DNA of 64,000 bases from Ornatilinea sp. (GCA_018433975.1 JAHDQE010000020.1:49108-113107); one strand, 5' to 3'; counted from the first letter of the stretch, positions 24,558 through 33,448 are shown. Numbers and translations are program-made. The notes: generated from the sequence alone by a model not told the origin.

Positions 24558-24765
24558 GTGTCACCTCAAATATCTAACAAAGATTAAATAACAGCAAAAA
24601 ATCGTATCAGGAATTATAGCAATCACTCTATCAGGAAGCCAGTGCCTGCGACTAAAACCGGAGAGATTTTCCTGATACCGGAAATAGTGAACCGTGTACA
24701 CTTAACTGGCTTGCTTCCCGAAGAATTCAATCATTCCATTATCGGAAAGTGAATCAGAATGAGTA

Positions 24766-24771
24766 TATAAT
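24766..24771 (+). promoter_or_regulatory. -10 element upstream of the MalT-like regulator
   Basis: A TATAAT at 24766-24771 inside GAGTATATAATACG, 45 nt before the ATG; no good -35. The ATG itself lacks a clear ribosome site. Confidence 0.35.
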
Positions 24772-24816
24772 ACGATTGTTGCTTCTACCAGGCTGTAAAA
24801 CAACATTTTTAAAGAC

Positions 24817-27558
24817 ATGTTAAAAGCCAACCTGCTTGTCACAAAATTACACCGCCCCTCCCTCCCTGCCAAATGGATAAAACGACCTCAGCTCGGTCAA
24901 CGGTTGAACGAAGGACTGGAACTCGGGCGGCCGATCACCCTCATTTCAGCGCCTGCCGGATTTGGGAAAACAACCTGTGTCAGTGAATGGTTGGAGAAGA
25001 CCACGCTGCCGTATTCCTGGCTTTCTCTGGATGCTTCCGATGATGACCCCAGGCGTTTTTTCGCTTATTTTATCGCTGCGCTCCAGCAAATCGATGAAAA
25101 CCTGGGGAAGGAAATTGAAGGTGTCATGCTCTCCGGGCAGCTCCCCCCGGCCGAGGTCATCAGCACAAAGCTGATGATCGACTGCTTGAAAATGGTTAAA
25201 CCTTCTCTGGTGATCCTGGACGATTTTCATCTCATCCAGGACCAATTCATTCTTCAGGTTTTCGAGCACTTACTGTCCAATTTTCCCCCTGCCCTGCACC
25301 TGGTGTTGATCACACGCGAAGACCCCTCCCTGCCTTTAGGCCGAATCCGCGCCAACAATCAACTGACCGAGATCCGGGCCAGAGATTTACGCTTCACAGG
25401 TGACGACATTGAGCGCTTTCTAAATGAGGCGATGGGTCTTTCACTTTCAAAAGCGGATATATCCTTTTTGGAAAACAAAACCGAAGGGTGGATCGTAGGA
25501 TTACAGCTTGCCGGCCTGTCCATCCGTGACCAGGTCGACCCGTCCGGATTTATTTCCGGTTTAAGCGGTAGTCACCGCTTTATCTTGAGCTACCTTACGG
25601 AACAGGTCCTTAACCAGCAGCCGGAAGAAATTCAGCAGTTCCTGCTCCGGACTTCTATCCTTGATAAATTGAACGCTTCGCTGTGCAACGCGGTCACCTG
25701 CCATTCAGACAGCGATGCTTTATTGAAAAGGGTGCTCAATGCTAATTTATTCCTGGTTCCGCTGGATGATGAGCAGCAGTGGTTTCGCTATCACCATCTT
25801 TTTGCCGACTTGCTGCGCAACCTGCAGAACACGCACCAGAGGGAGAAAACGGCCGAATTGCACCGGCGTGCCAGTCATTGGTACGCACAGACAGGAATGG
25901 GCAGTGAGGCCATCCGGCACGCTTTGGCCGCGGAAGACTATGCCGCGGCTGTAGAACTGTTGGAAAATTATGCGATGGAAATGATCATGCAGGGATATGC
26001 AAAAACAGTGAACTCCTGGGTTCAGGCAATACCGGAGAACTGGTTATCCCAAAGCCCCAGGACTCATCTGGCTTTTGCCTGGATGCATCTGCTGCGTGGA
26101 GCCCATTCAGAAATTGTTCGATACCTGACTCAAATGGAAGAAATTATTTCCGGATCCCAATTGAGTGAAGAAGATAAGCAATCCCTCAAGGCGGAATGGT
26201 TTGCCATGCAGTCTTTGCTCATGAACAAATATGGGAAAATGAATGAAAGCATCGCCCTGGCCGAAAAGGCGCTGTCTATCACAACGGAAGATCACCACCG
26301 CGTGCGCAGTCTGGCCTATTATGGCCTGGCAAGCGCTTATGAGCCAGTGCAGAATTACGATCGGGTCGTCGATGCTTATCAGAAAGCGATTCGACATGGT
26401 CGGGCAGCGAACAATCTCGTCACGGAAATGCTGAGTACATCCGGCCTGGCTCTACTGGCGTTTGAACATGGTCAATTACACCTGGCTTTCGAAATTGCTG
26501 ATCCGGTACGTATTCAATTGGAACAATCCGGCTCGCTCCCCCCAATCAGCACGGTCGTGTTTGGTATCCTCGGCGAAATCCATTACCAATGGTACCTAAC
26601 CAGAGAAGCACGGCAATTTTACCGGCAAGCGCTCCAATTAAGCACCTTGGGTGGTTACAAATCCGGTATCGTGAATTGCCAGGCGCTCCTCTCCCGTCTA
26701 TCCGGAATAGAAGGAAATCTGGAAACTGCCGCTGCTGAAATCCAGGAAGCGGCTAATCAACTGAATGTGGAAATCGCCGATTATGTGCGGCAGGAAGTCA
26801 TTTCCCAACAGTCCCGCATCTTTCTGGCTCGCAATCGCCCGGATGCGGCTGAATTGGCGCTTCAGGAGCTGGGCTTCTCCTTCCGTGACCAATTCTCTTT
26901 TCCCTCTCTTCCTCCCGAATTGGAGGTCTCCTATTCAGTCGGCCTGATGTACAACTGCAGCCTGCATATCCTTCTTCATCGGGTCTGCGCCGGTCACGAA
27001 CCGAGCAGCTTAAAACAGGGAATCAACCTGGCCGATCAATTAATCGCCGGAGCCTTCAAGAGAAAGCACGTGGTGATCGCAATAGAAGCGCTCTTACTGC
27101 GCGCCCAAATGCACGCTTTGATGGGCAGTCCGGCTGCCAGCCGGAAAGATTATCTGGCCGCATTGGAATTGGCCGGGCCGGAAGGGTTCATTGGGGTGTT
27201 TGTCGAGCAAGGGTTACCTGTCAAAGAAGCGCTCTCTGATCTGTTAAAACAGGACCGGTTGGGGAATATCCGACCAGACCATGTAAAACGGATTCTCGCA
27301 GCAATTTCTCAATCCCAATCACAAGATCAAGGTCTGGAGGCCGAGACCGCGCTGCAGGTTCTGCCTGAATCCTTAACCGACCGCGAACTGGATGTGCTGC
27401 GGTGCATGGTGGAGGGGCTGAAATACAAAGAAATTGCCGCAAAGCTGTTTATCTCGCTGAATACCGTCCGCTACCACGTCAAGGCCGTTTATGGCAAACT
27501 GAATGTAAATAACCGCACACAGGCCATACAAAAGGCCCGCCGGCTCGACATTTTGTAA
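24817..27558 (+). CDS. MalT-like ATP-dependent LuxR-family transcriptional regulator
   Basis: 913 residues with the full LAL/STAND layout. A P-loop ATPase has Walker A SAPAGFGKTT (44-53) and Walker B LVILDDFHLI (near 131-140). A winged-helix region follows (EEIQQFLLRTSIL, FRYHHLFADLLR), then a long array of TPR-like helices (about 350-800) and a C-terminal LuxR DNA-binding helix-turn-helix (LTDRELDVLRCMVEGLKYKE onward, about 850-905). Ligand binding to the repeats is thought to permit ATP-driven oligomerisation and activation. The inducer is unknown. The three downstream genes beginning at 27678 are the likeliest targets. Confidence 0.92.
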   Translation: MLKANLLVTKLHRPSLPAKWIKRPQLGQRLNEGLELGRPITLISAPAGFGKTTCVSEWLEKTTLPYSWLSLDASDDDPRRFFAYFIAALQQIDENLGKEIEGVMLSGQLPPAEVISTKLMIDCLKMVKPSLVILDDFHLIQDQFILQVFEHLLSNFPPALHLVLITREDPSLPLGRIRANNQLTEIRARDLRFTGDDIERFLNEAMGLSLSKADISFLENKTEGWIVGLQLAGLSIRDQVDPSGFISGLSGSHRFILSYLTEQVLNQQPEEIQQFLLRTSILDKLNASLCNAVTCHSDSDALLKRVLNANLFLVPLDDEQQWFRYHHLFADLLRNLQNTHQREKTAELHRRASHWYAQTGMGSEAIRHALAAEDYAAAVELLENYAMEMIMQGYAKTVNSWVQAIPENWLSQSPRTHLAFAWMHLLRGAHSEIVRYLTQMEEIISGSQLSEEDKQSLKAEWFAMQSLLMNKYGKMNESIALAEKALSITTEDHHRVRSLAYYGLASAYEPVQNYDRVVDAYQKAIRHGRAANNLVTEMLSTSGLALLAFEHGQLHLAFEIADPVRIQLEQSGSLPPISTVVFGILGEIHYQWYLTREARQFYRQALQLSTLGGYKSGIVNCQALLSRLSGIEGNLETAAAEIQEAANQLNVEIADYVRQEVISQQSRIFLARNRPDAAELALQELGFSFRDQFSFPSLPPELEVSYSVGLMYNCSLHILLHRVCAGHEPSSLKQGINLADQLIAGAFKRKHVVIAIEALLLRAQMHALMGSPAASRKDYLAALELAGPEGFIGVFVEQGLPVKEALSDLLKQDRLGNIRPDHVKRILAAISQSQSQDQGLEAETALQVLPESLTDRELDVLRCMVEGLKYKEIAAKLFISLNTVRYHVKAVYGKLNVNNRTQAIQKARRLDIL

Positions 27559-27592
27559 CCAAAATTTTCCAGGAATCCACATCTTTTTTCAC

Positions 27593-27622
27593 CGCAGACC
27601 ACATGAAAATGTGGTCTGCGGG
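27593..27622 (+). terminator. Hairpin between the regulator gene and the downstream unit
   Basis: An 11-bp stem CGCAGACCACA/TGTGGTCTGCG (27593-27619), followed by GGTCGTTTAATTTA. A weak U-tract means it may terminate only partly. Confidence 0.6.
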
Positions 27623-27677
27623 TCGTTTAATTTATGTAAGATGGTCACTGAAAGATCTCTGGATGTAAGGAGCAGAT

Positions 27678-27905
27678 ATGCACAATGTGTCGATTTACCA
27701 AATCGAGGTAAAAGGGCAGATGGATGAAAATGCCTTCAACGCCGCCGGCCCGCTCCGGATAAAGATCATCCGAACGGAGCCAGAAGCTACATCCTTCATT
27801 ATCAACACCGACCAGTCGGGGCTCATCGGGTTGTTGCGCTACTTACACCAGCAGGGATTCATACTCTTGTCTGTAAATCCGTATTTGAATAAGGAGAACT
27901 TGTAA
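27678..27905 (+). CDS. Small conserved partner protein of MalT-like regulators
   Basis: 75 residues. The pattern YQIEVKGQMDENAF ... ATSFIINTDQSGLIGLLRYL then QGFILLSVNP matches a family of short soluble proteins that, from memory of Chloroflexota and Actinomycetota genomes, often sit beside large LuxR regulators and carry a YRIRVxGHLD start and LxxIRDLGLxLLSV end. The function is unknown. It has an excellent ribosome site (AAGGAG) and ends 3 nt before the next gene. Confidence 0.65.
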   Translation: MHNVSIYQIEVKGQMDENAFNAAGPLRIKIIRTEPEATSFIINTDQSGLIGLLRYLHQQGFILLSVNPYLNKENL

Positions 27906-27908
27906 AAA

Positions 27909-28592
27909 ATGAAAGAAACATCATCTTTTGACAACCTGAATGCAACCCGGGTAACCGCCACAACCATGGGAGTCCTCTTTGGCCTGTTTTCCGGGATAAA
28001 CCATGGATTCTTTGAAATTCTACAGGGGAATACCCCCACCAACGGTTTTGTTATCCATGCCATCGGTGAAGCGCAAATGTTTTGGGAACTGGGCACCGAA
28101 GATGCATTTACCATCCTTCCCAACTTCATAGCCACTGGAATTCTTTCAATACTGGTAGGGCTGGCTATTATCATCTGGTCCCTGTGGTTCCTGCCGCATA
28201 AACACGGGCCAACTGTATTCCTGGGTTTATTTATCCTCTCATTTTTAGTCGGTGGGGGGATCGGTCAGGTCGCATTCTTCATCCCCACTTGGGCCTTCGC
28301 AACCCGGATGAACAAACCGTTGACCGGGTGGAAGAAAATACTGCCGCGCAGTTCTTGGGCATTCCTTTCCAGATCCTGGGTAGCCGCACTTGTGCTGGCT
28401 GCGATTGCCCTGCTGATCGGGTTAGAGATAGCGATTTTCGGCTTTGTCCCCGGGATGACGGATCCCGAAACGATTCAAGACACCGCTCTCTCCTTCATTC
28501 TGGCATCCGCTGTTCTGAATGTGGTTTCGTTCATCGCCGGGTTCGGTCACAGGCTTAACAAAATAGAACAAAATGCTCCGGCCGCCCTATAA
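27909..28592 (+). CDS. Conserved polytopic membrane protein
   Basis: 227 residues, five to six membrane segments. Conserved-looking blocks: GVLFGLFSGINHGFFEILQG, a polar loop with AIGEAQMFWE, and PNFIATGILSILVGLAIII. His and Glu in the first helix and loop (NHGFFE) could be functional. Transporter or sensor cannot be told apart. It follows the small protein by 3 nt and precedes another membrane protein by 27 nt, so the three genes form a unit downstream of the MalT-like regulator. Confidence 0.7.
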   Translation: MKETSSFDNLNATRVTATTMGVLFGLFSGINHGFFEILQGNTPTNGFVIHAIGEAQMFWELGTEDAFTILPNFIATGILSILVGLAIIIWSLWFLPHKHGPTVFLGLFILSFLVGGGIGQVAFFIPTWAFATRMNKPLTGWKKILPRSSWAFLSRSWVAALVLAAIALLIGLEIAIFGFVPGMTDPETIQDTALSFILASAVLNVVSFIAGFGHRLNKIEQNAPAAL

Positions 28593-28619
28593 ATTTTCTG
28601 GAGAAAGAGGAAAAATCTA

Positions 28620-29036
28620 ATGATCAAAATTCTATTCGCCATATTCCTGATATTGCACGGAATGGTTCATCTGTTGTACTTTGGGCAAAGCGCCCGATAT
28701 TTTGAGCTTCAACCCGGGATGACCTGGCCCGACGGGTCGTGGATGTTCTCCAGGTTTCTTGGAAACGAGACCATACGAACTCTGGCTGGCGTCCTGTTGG
28801 TGCTGGCAGCATTGGGTTTCGTAATCAGCGGAGTTGGGATATTCGTGAAGCAAACCTGGTGGCATACGGCTGTTGTCGTCACGGCAACGTTGTCCAGTCT
28901 GATCTTCATCCTGTTCTGGAACGGCGGCTTACAGCATCTGGATAATCAGGGATGGATCGGTATTCTGATCAACCTGGTGATCCTGGTTGTGGTGCTTGTA
29001 TTTCAATGGCCTGATATCAACGGGATCAGCCAGTGA
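28620..29036 (+). CDS. Small four-helix membrane protein
   Basis: 138 residues, four membrane segments. The first helix carries ILHGMVHLLYFGQSARYFEL, followed by PGMTWPDGSWMFSR; this HGxxHLLYFGQS plus WPDGSW pattern recurs in small bacterial membrane proteins of unknown role. The two His residues in one helix suggest a metal or haem site, an untested idea. Ribosome site GAGG before ATG 28620. Last gene of the unit. Confidence 0.7.
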   Translation: MIKILFAIFLILHGMVHLLYFGQSARYFELQPGMTWPDGSWMFSRFLGNETIRTLAGVLLVLAALGFVISGVGIFVKQTWWHTAVVVTATLSSLIFILFWNGGLQHLDNQGWIGILINLVILVVVLVFQWPDINGISQ

Positions 29037-29220
29037 AGATTTCAAGACCTTCAGGGATCGTTGTCTATGTTCCGAAAATAGTAAAGGATACGAGCACGGC
29101 CTCATCAAAATGTAAGCCGACCTCCCAGCCCCGAAAGGGTCCATTTAACGCAGTCTGGCTTTGGAAAAATATTCCCAAAATGGGGGTGTAACTCTAATCT
29201 GGTTCTTGACGCCAACCATC

Positions 29221-29275
29221 ACTCCCGGAAGCAAGGCTGAACCCACCGCAGGGCTGCCCCTCCGGGAGCGGGAGT
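29221..29275 (+). other. GC-rich hairpin with two alternative right arms
   Basis: CTCCCGGA at 29222-29229 pairs with TCCGGGAG at 29261-29268; alternatively ACTCCCG at 29221-29227 pairs with CGGGAGT at 29269-29275. No U-tract follows. It lies in a ~320-bp gap between convergent genes that holds no gene. Confidence 0.45.
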
Positions 29276-29303
29276 TATAAAGAAAAACAAATTATAAAAA
29301 CGA

Positions 29304-29344
29304 TGGCTTTATCTGTTTTCCCGATTCCACAACAGATAAAGCCA
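29304..29344 (-). terminator. Terminator of the DUF1295 gene
   Basis: A perfect 14-bp stem (29304-29317 with 29331-29344). On the minus strand it is followed by TCGTTTTTATAATTTG. Confidence 0.85.
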
Positions 29345-29362
29345 CAATTTCTTTAAAAAACC

Positions 29363-30229
29363 TCAAAGTTTGGGAATCAACACCGGCGTGTTCTTTTTAT
29401 AAGCTTCATAATCTTCCTGCCCGCCCCATTTCCTATCCGCCTTTTCCTCCAGCATCGGGATTCCGCTGACCCGGGTCAGCAGCAGCGTGACGAAAACCGG
29501 TGAAATCAACGCGACCCACTGCCAGCCCCGCAGCACAGGCAGTACAATGATCATCACGCCCACCCACAGCACAATCTCGCCAAAATAATTGGGGTGGCGC
29601 GACCGGGCCCAAAGACCTGTCCGGATGAATTTTCCTTTATTCTCCGGATCAGCTTTGAAACGGCTTTTTTGGGCATCCGCCGCGACTTCAAAAGCGAACC
29701 CAAAAATCCAGACAAGAAAACCAACTACGGCAAACACACCCAACGCTTTCCGGTAGGTTGTTGTGATACCCACCAGCGCGGCAGACAATGTCAGGGTGAT
29801 CCACAGCGCCTGGAGGGTCCAGGCATTGAGAAAGCGAATAAAAGAGGGTTTGATCTCGTCAAAACGGTCGTCCTTCCCCGCTTTTTGGATCCGGAGAAAC
29901 AAAAAAGTTCCCAGACGGACCGCCCACAGTCCCACTACCAGCAGCAAAAGAAGCGAACGGCCATCGGCTGCCGGACCCAGCAGGACTGCCAGAAAGGTCA
30001 CGGTGATGTAAGTCAGGCTGCCGGTGATATCAAAGAATTTCTCTGTTTGCCCCAAATAAGCGGGGATAAAAGCCAGCCACTGAACTAAAAAGATCAACCC
30101 GACCGATAGCATAAAGAGTGGAAACCCGAAAACGATAAACCCGCCCTGACTGCCGGCAAAAGCCACCCCCAGACCCACCAGCACCAGAATGGGGAAAGCA
30201 AGCAACGCATTGCGATCTGTTTTCTTCAT
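29363..30229 (-). CDS. DUF1295 / steroid 5-alpha-reductase-like membrane protein
   Basis: 288 residues, about seven membrane helices. The C-terminal signature GLWARSRHPNYFGEIVLWVG is the cofactor-binding region shared by DUF1295, sterol reductases and isoprenylcysteine methyltransferases, where the RHPNY stretch contacts NADPH or SAM. Substrate in this lineage is unknown. The start is ATG 30229 after GAAAGGA. An upstream in-frame extension to 30301 overlaps the terminator of the next gene and is rejected. Confidence 0.85.
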   Translation of the reverse strand: MKKTDRNALLAFPILVLVGLGVAFAGSQGGFIVFGFPLFMLSVGLIFLVQWLAFIPAYLGQTEKFFDITGSLTYITVTFLAVLLGPAADGRSLLLLLVVGLWAVRLGTFLFLRIQKAGKDDRFDEIKPSFIRFLNAWTLQALWITLTLSAALVGITTTYRKALGVFAVVGFLVWIFGFAFEVAADAQKSRFKADPENKGKFIRTGLWARSRHPNYFGEIVLWVGVMIIVLPVLRGWQWVALISPVFVTLLLTRVSGIPMLEEKADRKWGGQEDYEAYKKNTPVLIPKL

Positions 30230-30267
30230 CAAATTATCCTTTCTATCGGTAGTCCAGTCGATCAAAA

Positions 30268-30337
30268 ACAGGGTTCCCATCCTCCGCCGGCAAACTGTCA
30301 TCTTCCAACTCAGCGTGCAGACTTCTGAGAACCCTGT
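30268..30337 (-). terminator. Long-loop terminator after the 68-residue gene
   Basis: ACAGGGTTC (30268-30276) and GAACCCTGT (30329-30337) pair around a ~50-nt loop; on the minus strand the stem ends in CCCTGTTTTTGATC. Confidence 0.6.
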
Positions 30338-30360
30338 CTTCTTTGTTTTCCAGTGTAGAT

Positions 30361-30567
30361 TTACTTTTTGCCTAACAAACCGCCTAACCCCTTGGCAAGG
30401 TCTCCGACGTCTGCGACCCCTCCGCCGGATAGAACCGTATCCAATTGGCCGGCGATAGGAGCCGGAAGCTTCTGCTTGAGATATTTCAAAACGGTTTCAA
30501 CTGCTGTTTTGGACATTTCCTCCGAAAGTCCGGTCTTTTTAGAAACCAGTTTGACCAGTTCATCCAT
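30361..30567 (-). CDS. Small soluble protein, unknown function
   Basis: 68 residues: an amphipathic N-terminal part (MDELVKLVSKKTGLSEEMSK, then AVETVLKYLKQKLP) and a Gly-rich tail (LSGGGVADVGDLAKGLGGLL). This layout is common in small helical bacterial proteins without known function (DUF2267/DUF937-like). No signal peptide or membrane helix. Ribosome site AGGAG precedes ATG 30567. It lies 36 nt downstream of the membrane-anchored helix-hairpin-helix gene and probably shares its mRNA. Confidence 0.7.
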   Translation of the reverse strand: MDELVKLVSKKTGLSEEMSKTAVETVLKYLKQKLPAPIAGQLDTVLSGGGVADVGDLAKGLGGLLGKK

Positions 30568-30603
30568 TTCTAAATTCTCCTGTCTATGTGTGGTTGTGTT
30601 GTG

Positions 30604-31020
30604 TCAGACGCTTCGTCCACCCTGAAGCTCATCCTGAAGTTTTTGCAGAGCCTCCCAGCTTCCTGCCGCCGCCAGTCCTGCCTGTACCGGCCAGGTAGTG
30701 GGATCGGCCGCAATGTCGATTTCCCGGAGCAATGCCCGCAAGGCTTCCACATCTTTTTCAGCAAGCTGAGAAAAAGTTCGGATGCCGTTCCGGTACATCC
30801 CTGCCTGGATTTTAGGGCCAATCCCTTCGATCCGGGTTAAATCTTCCGGTTCATCTTCCAGGGTTATTTCCATTTCCGGCGCTTTTACAATTGCTGTTTG
30901 GGGTTTGGGGGCGAGCATAGCCATGATGATAAAAGCGATGATTAAAATGATCAGCCAAACCCACCAGGGCACACCAATTCCTGCGCTTGCCTGCATGGGT
31001 ACGGACAATAGACTTAACAT
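30604..31020 (-). CDS. Membrane-anchored helix-hairpin-helix protein
   Basis: 138 residues: an N-terminal membrane helix (VPWWVWLIILIIAFIIMAML, about 18-37), a charged linker, then a helix-hairpin-helix unit LTRIEGIGPKIQAGMYRNGI (about 62-81) with FSQLAEKDVEALRALL after it, and a DUF4332-like tail. The IEGIGP hairpin type usually binds DNA backbone or acts as a protein-protein module. Tethering it to the membrane is notable. ATG 31020 is chosen because GGAG sits 6 nt upstream; earlier in-frame starts are less well placed. Confidence 0.75.
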   Translation of the reverse strand: MLSLLSVPMQASAGIGVPWWVWLIILIIAFIIMAMLAPKPQTAIVKAPEMEITLEDEPEDLTRIEGIGPKIQAGMYRNGIRTFSQLAEKDVEALRALLREIDIAADPTTWPVQAGLAAAGSWEALQKLQDELQGGRSV

Positions 31021-31065
31021 GTTCAACTCCATTTTCTTTTCTGTCGTTTTGGGTTCAGATGATAA

Positions 31066-31154
31066 ACAGAACAATCCAACAGGAGGCTTTGCGCAGCTCT
31101 TGGGATTGTTCTGTTCGCATCATTGTTCATCCATGCAGAAACCTGGTTTCTGCA
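31066..31154 (-). terminator. Two hairpins between the DUF4332 and membrane-HhH genes
   Basis: The first on the minus strand is an inverted repeat at 31134-31143/31145-31154 (TGCAGAAACC type). The second is a 12-bp perfect stem (31066-31077 with 31103-31114) followed by TTTATC. Together they probably end the DUF4332 transcript. Confidence 0.6.
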
Positions 31155-31175
31155 CAGCTAAAAGCAGCTTTAAAT

Positions 31176-31580
31176 TTAGTAATTAATCACGCGGGGAAGC
31201 TGTTTGGCCTGGGCAACCCAGTCCGCAACCTGTTTCTGGCTGGGCAGAGCGCGGACAAGCTTCTTGGCCGCATTCACTTCCACGACCTTCTGATAGAGAT
31301 TCTCCGGGTTGCGCTGCGCCAGTTCGGGAACAGTATCCACGCCGGCCTCTTCCAATAAATCGGCATATTCCTGACCAACGCCCTTGATTCGGAAGAGATC
31401 CACATGGTTAACCCACTCTAAAACCAGTTTCTCACTGATGCCGGCCTTCTCTGCAATTTCCTGACGGCCCTTTGCGGTAGAACCCTGTTTCAACAGCGCA
31501 TCCGTTGAGGCCACACCGGCTGCCTTCAGCTTCTCAGCATAGACTTCCCCAATTCCTTCCACATAAGCTAACTTTGCCAT
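31176..31580 (-). CDS. DUF4332 protein (tandem helix-hairpin-helix)
   Basis: 134 residues. There are two helix-hairpin-helix repeats, each with a GIG/GVG hairpin: YVEGIGEVYAEKLKAAGV at the start and FRIKGVGQEYADLLEEAGVD near 63-80, each followed by a short helical bundle (ELAQRNPENLYQKVVEVNAA). This is the DUF4332 pattern. The domain is predicted to bind nucleic acid, but its role is unknown. ATG 31580 has AAAGGAG at good spacing. The related membrane-anchored gene lies downstream. Confidence 0.85.
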   Translation of the reverse strand: MAKLAYVEGIGEVYAEKLKAAGVASTDALLKQGSTAKGRQEIAEKAGISEKLVLEWVNHVDLFRIKGVGQEYADLLEEAGVDTVPELAQRNPENLYQKVVEVNAAKKLVRALPSQKQVADWVAQAKQLPRVINY

Positions 31581-31808
31581 ACTGATTCTCCTTTTTTATA
31601 AATTTTTTCCTGAAAATTACGGATGGGTGGTCATAATTCTCGTATTCGTCACCGGACTTTCCACCCAAATTTTTTGACAGTTCCACTTTGATAAGTGAAA
31701 ATCTAGTAATTTATACAATGATTGTAGCATTAATGTAGCAAACCGAAAGCGTTAAACCCCTCAAAAATTTGTACAAATGCGAACTTTTTGCGTTAATATA
31801 AACCGCAA
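31581..31808 (-). promoter_or_regulatory. Upstream region of the DUF4332 gene with a 12-bp palindrome
   Basis: A perfect palindrome ATTTGTACAAAT at 31767-31778 and the repeated GTAGC around 31725-31740 lie upstream. TATAAA on the minus strand near 31712 is a possible -10. A regulator site is plausible but unproven. Confidence 0.35.
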
Positions 31809-32486
31809 TCAATTAAGCGAACCATCCTCCGGTAGTCCCGAGACCAGATCGGCAGCCTCGCCCCACAGATGGCGGTGATCCGCCCAGCGTACCAGCTCGC
31901 CGTTCAAACGATTGCCGGAGTAAGAAACCAGCACTTCGGTAATGGAGCAGTTGTGATTGATGCTCAAATCTTCCTCCCAGGTGGTCGTATTTCCGCAAAG
32001 GTCTGCCAGCGTATGCACAAACAATCCGCCATGTCCCGCGATCAATATATTCTTCTCATCCTTTCCCTCCAGCACCGATTTAAGCCCTGCTTCATACCGG
32101 GTCCACAATTCAATATAGTTCTCTCCACCCGGGAAGCGGGCTTCTTTCTCACCGTGATGCCAGGCATCCGTAATTCGAATATGGAGCGCCCAATTCTCGG
32201 CAGATGGCGGGAATTTTTCGATTTCTCCAACGTTCATTTCACGGAAGTTTTCAACGATGTGAGGGGTCAAACCCAATGGTGCGCCGATGATTTCCGCCGT
32301 CTCCACCGTCCGGCGCAGTGGTGAAGCATAAATTTCGTCAATCTGTTTATCCTTAAAATACTCCGCAGTCTGACGGGCCTGCAGTACTCCCTTTTTATTT
32401 AATGGGTAATCCACCAACCGATAAGAAAATTGTTTGTTAATATTTGCCGGGTTTTCCCCGTGCCGTACCAGATAAAGACGATTCAT
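31809..32486 (-). CDS. Histidine phosphatase family protein
   Basis: 225 residues. The catalytic RHG is in LYLVRHGENPANIN (H9), with a second Arg/His pair in YASPLRRTVETAE and the C-terminal LIAGHGGLFVH (His near 157). These form the phosphohistidine site of the phosphoglycerate-mutase-like branch 1. Members dephosphorylate sugars, nucleotides or proteins; the substrate is unknown. ATG 32486 follows GAGGAG. Single-gene unit with the DUF4332 region downstream. Confidence 0.88.
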   Translation of the reverse strand: MNRLYLVRHGENPANINKQFSYRLVDYPLNKKGVLQARQTAEYFKDKQIDEIYASPLRRTVETAEIIGAPLGLTPHIVENFREMNVGEIEKFPPSAENWALHIRITDAWHHGEKEARFPGGENYIELWTRYEAGLKSVLEGKDEKNILIAGHGGLFVHTLADLCGNTTTWEEDLSINHNCSITEVLVSYSGNRLNGELVRWADHRHLWGEAADLVSGLPEDGSLN

Positions 32487-32665
32487 TCTTACTCCTCACA
32501 TTGAAATTCCCCTCTCCCCCGGGAATCCAATGTTGATTAAAATTTTTTCTTTTCCAAAGCGGGATTCTATCACGCCCCCGGTTCCCGACATGCTTACAAG
32601 AAACTAAACAGAGACGGCCGGTAATCCTGAGAGGGATTCACCGGCCCAGGTTGGTACGCAATGAA

Positions 32666-33448
32666 TCACGAAGATTCTGGCTGCCATTTGAAAGGCGTAG
32701 AAAATCCCAAAAATTGGAAGTGATATTTTTCCAGGATCGGCCGGCTCATCGGGCTGGCGTCCACGGTCAAAAACTGCACGCCCCGGCTTTGTGCTTCCTG
32801 AACCCGTGTTGCCAGAAGCGCCGTATAACACCCTCTTCCCCGGTATGCAGCCAATGTAGATCCACCCCACAGACTCGCAAACGAGCTCCCCGGGTGGAAC
32901 ACGATCCAGGCAGTTGCTGCCGGGTGTCCATCCACATAGGCTGCATAAACACTGATCTGGTCAGGAGAACGCTGCATTGTATCCGCCAGATAAGCGATGA
33001 GAGAATCAAAATTTTCATCCCAGACCGCTTCCTGCACCGCCCGTATATCCGCCAGTTCTTCCACACGGGTCAGGCGGCGGATATCATGCCGTACCGGTTC
33101 AAGCAGCACGGGCAGAGCATCTTCCAGATCCAGTACCACCAGCGCCTCCGGGGCATCCTCCATCAATCCATGAGCAGCCAGACGCTCCTTCAAATCTTCA
33201 GGAGTATCGTGGTCATACACCTTCCACTCAAAGCTCAATCCCTGCGCTTTAAAAAAGGCGATTTGTTCCTGAATTGCATCTTCCACCGTGTCTTCATCCA
33301 GATTGGAATAAATAATATACCCCTCATTGCCCGAGCTTTGGGGGATATGGCGGACAATGTTGGGCAGAGCCTGCCGGATAATATCCGGATAAGTCACTTC
33401 AATACGCTGTTCACGGTCAAACAGTGCCAGCAGTTCTTGTTTTTCCAT
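32666..33448 (-). CDS. GNAT family acetyltransferase, two-domain type
   Basis: 260 residues. The N-terminal half (LLALFDREQRIEVTYPDIIR onward) is a degenerate GNAT-like domain; the C-terminal half has the cofactor loop LWGGSTLAAYRGRGCYTALL and ARVQEAQSRGVQFLTVDAS. This double layout is seen in a subgroup of GNATs acting on small molecules. Substrate unknown. ATG follows AAAGGAG. It sits between a WD40 gene and a phosphatase gene on the same strand. Confidence 0.83.
   Translation of the reverse strand: MEKQELLALFDREQRIEVTYPDIIRQALPNIVRHIPQSSGNEGYIIYSNLDEDTVEDAIQEQIAFFKAQGLSFEWKVYDHDTPEDLKERLAAHGLMEDAPEALVVLDLEDALPVLLEPVRHDIRRLTRVEELADIRAVQEAVWDENFDSLIAYLADTMQRSPDQISVYAAYVDGHPAATAWIVFHPGSSFASLWGGSTLAAYRGRGCYTALLATRVQEAQSRGVQFLTVDASPMSRPILEKYHFQFLGFSTPFKWQPESS

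Noticed and set aside
30230..30301. 24-residue extension of the DUF1295 protein
   Set aside because: It overlaps the terminator of the neighbouring gene, and ATG 30229 has a good ribosome site.
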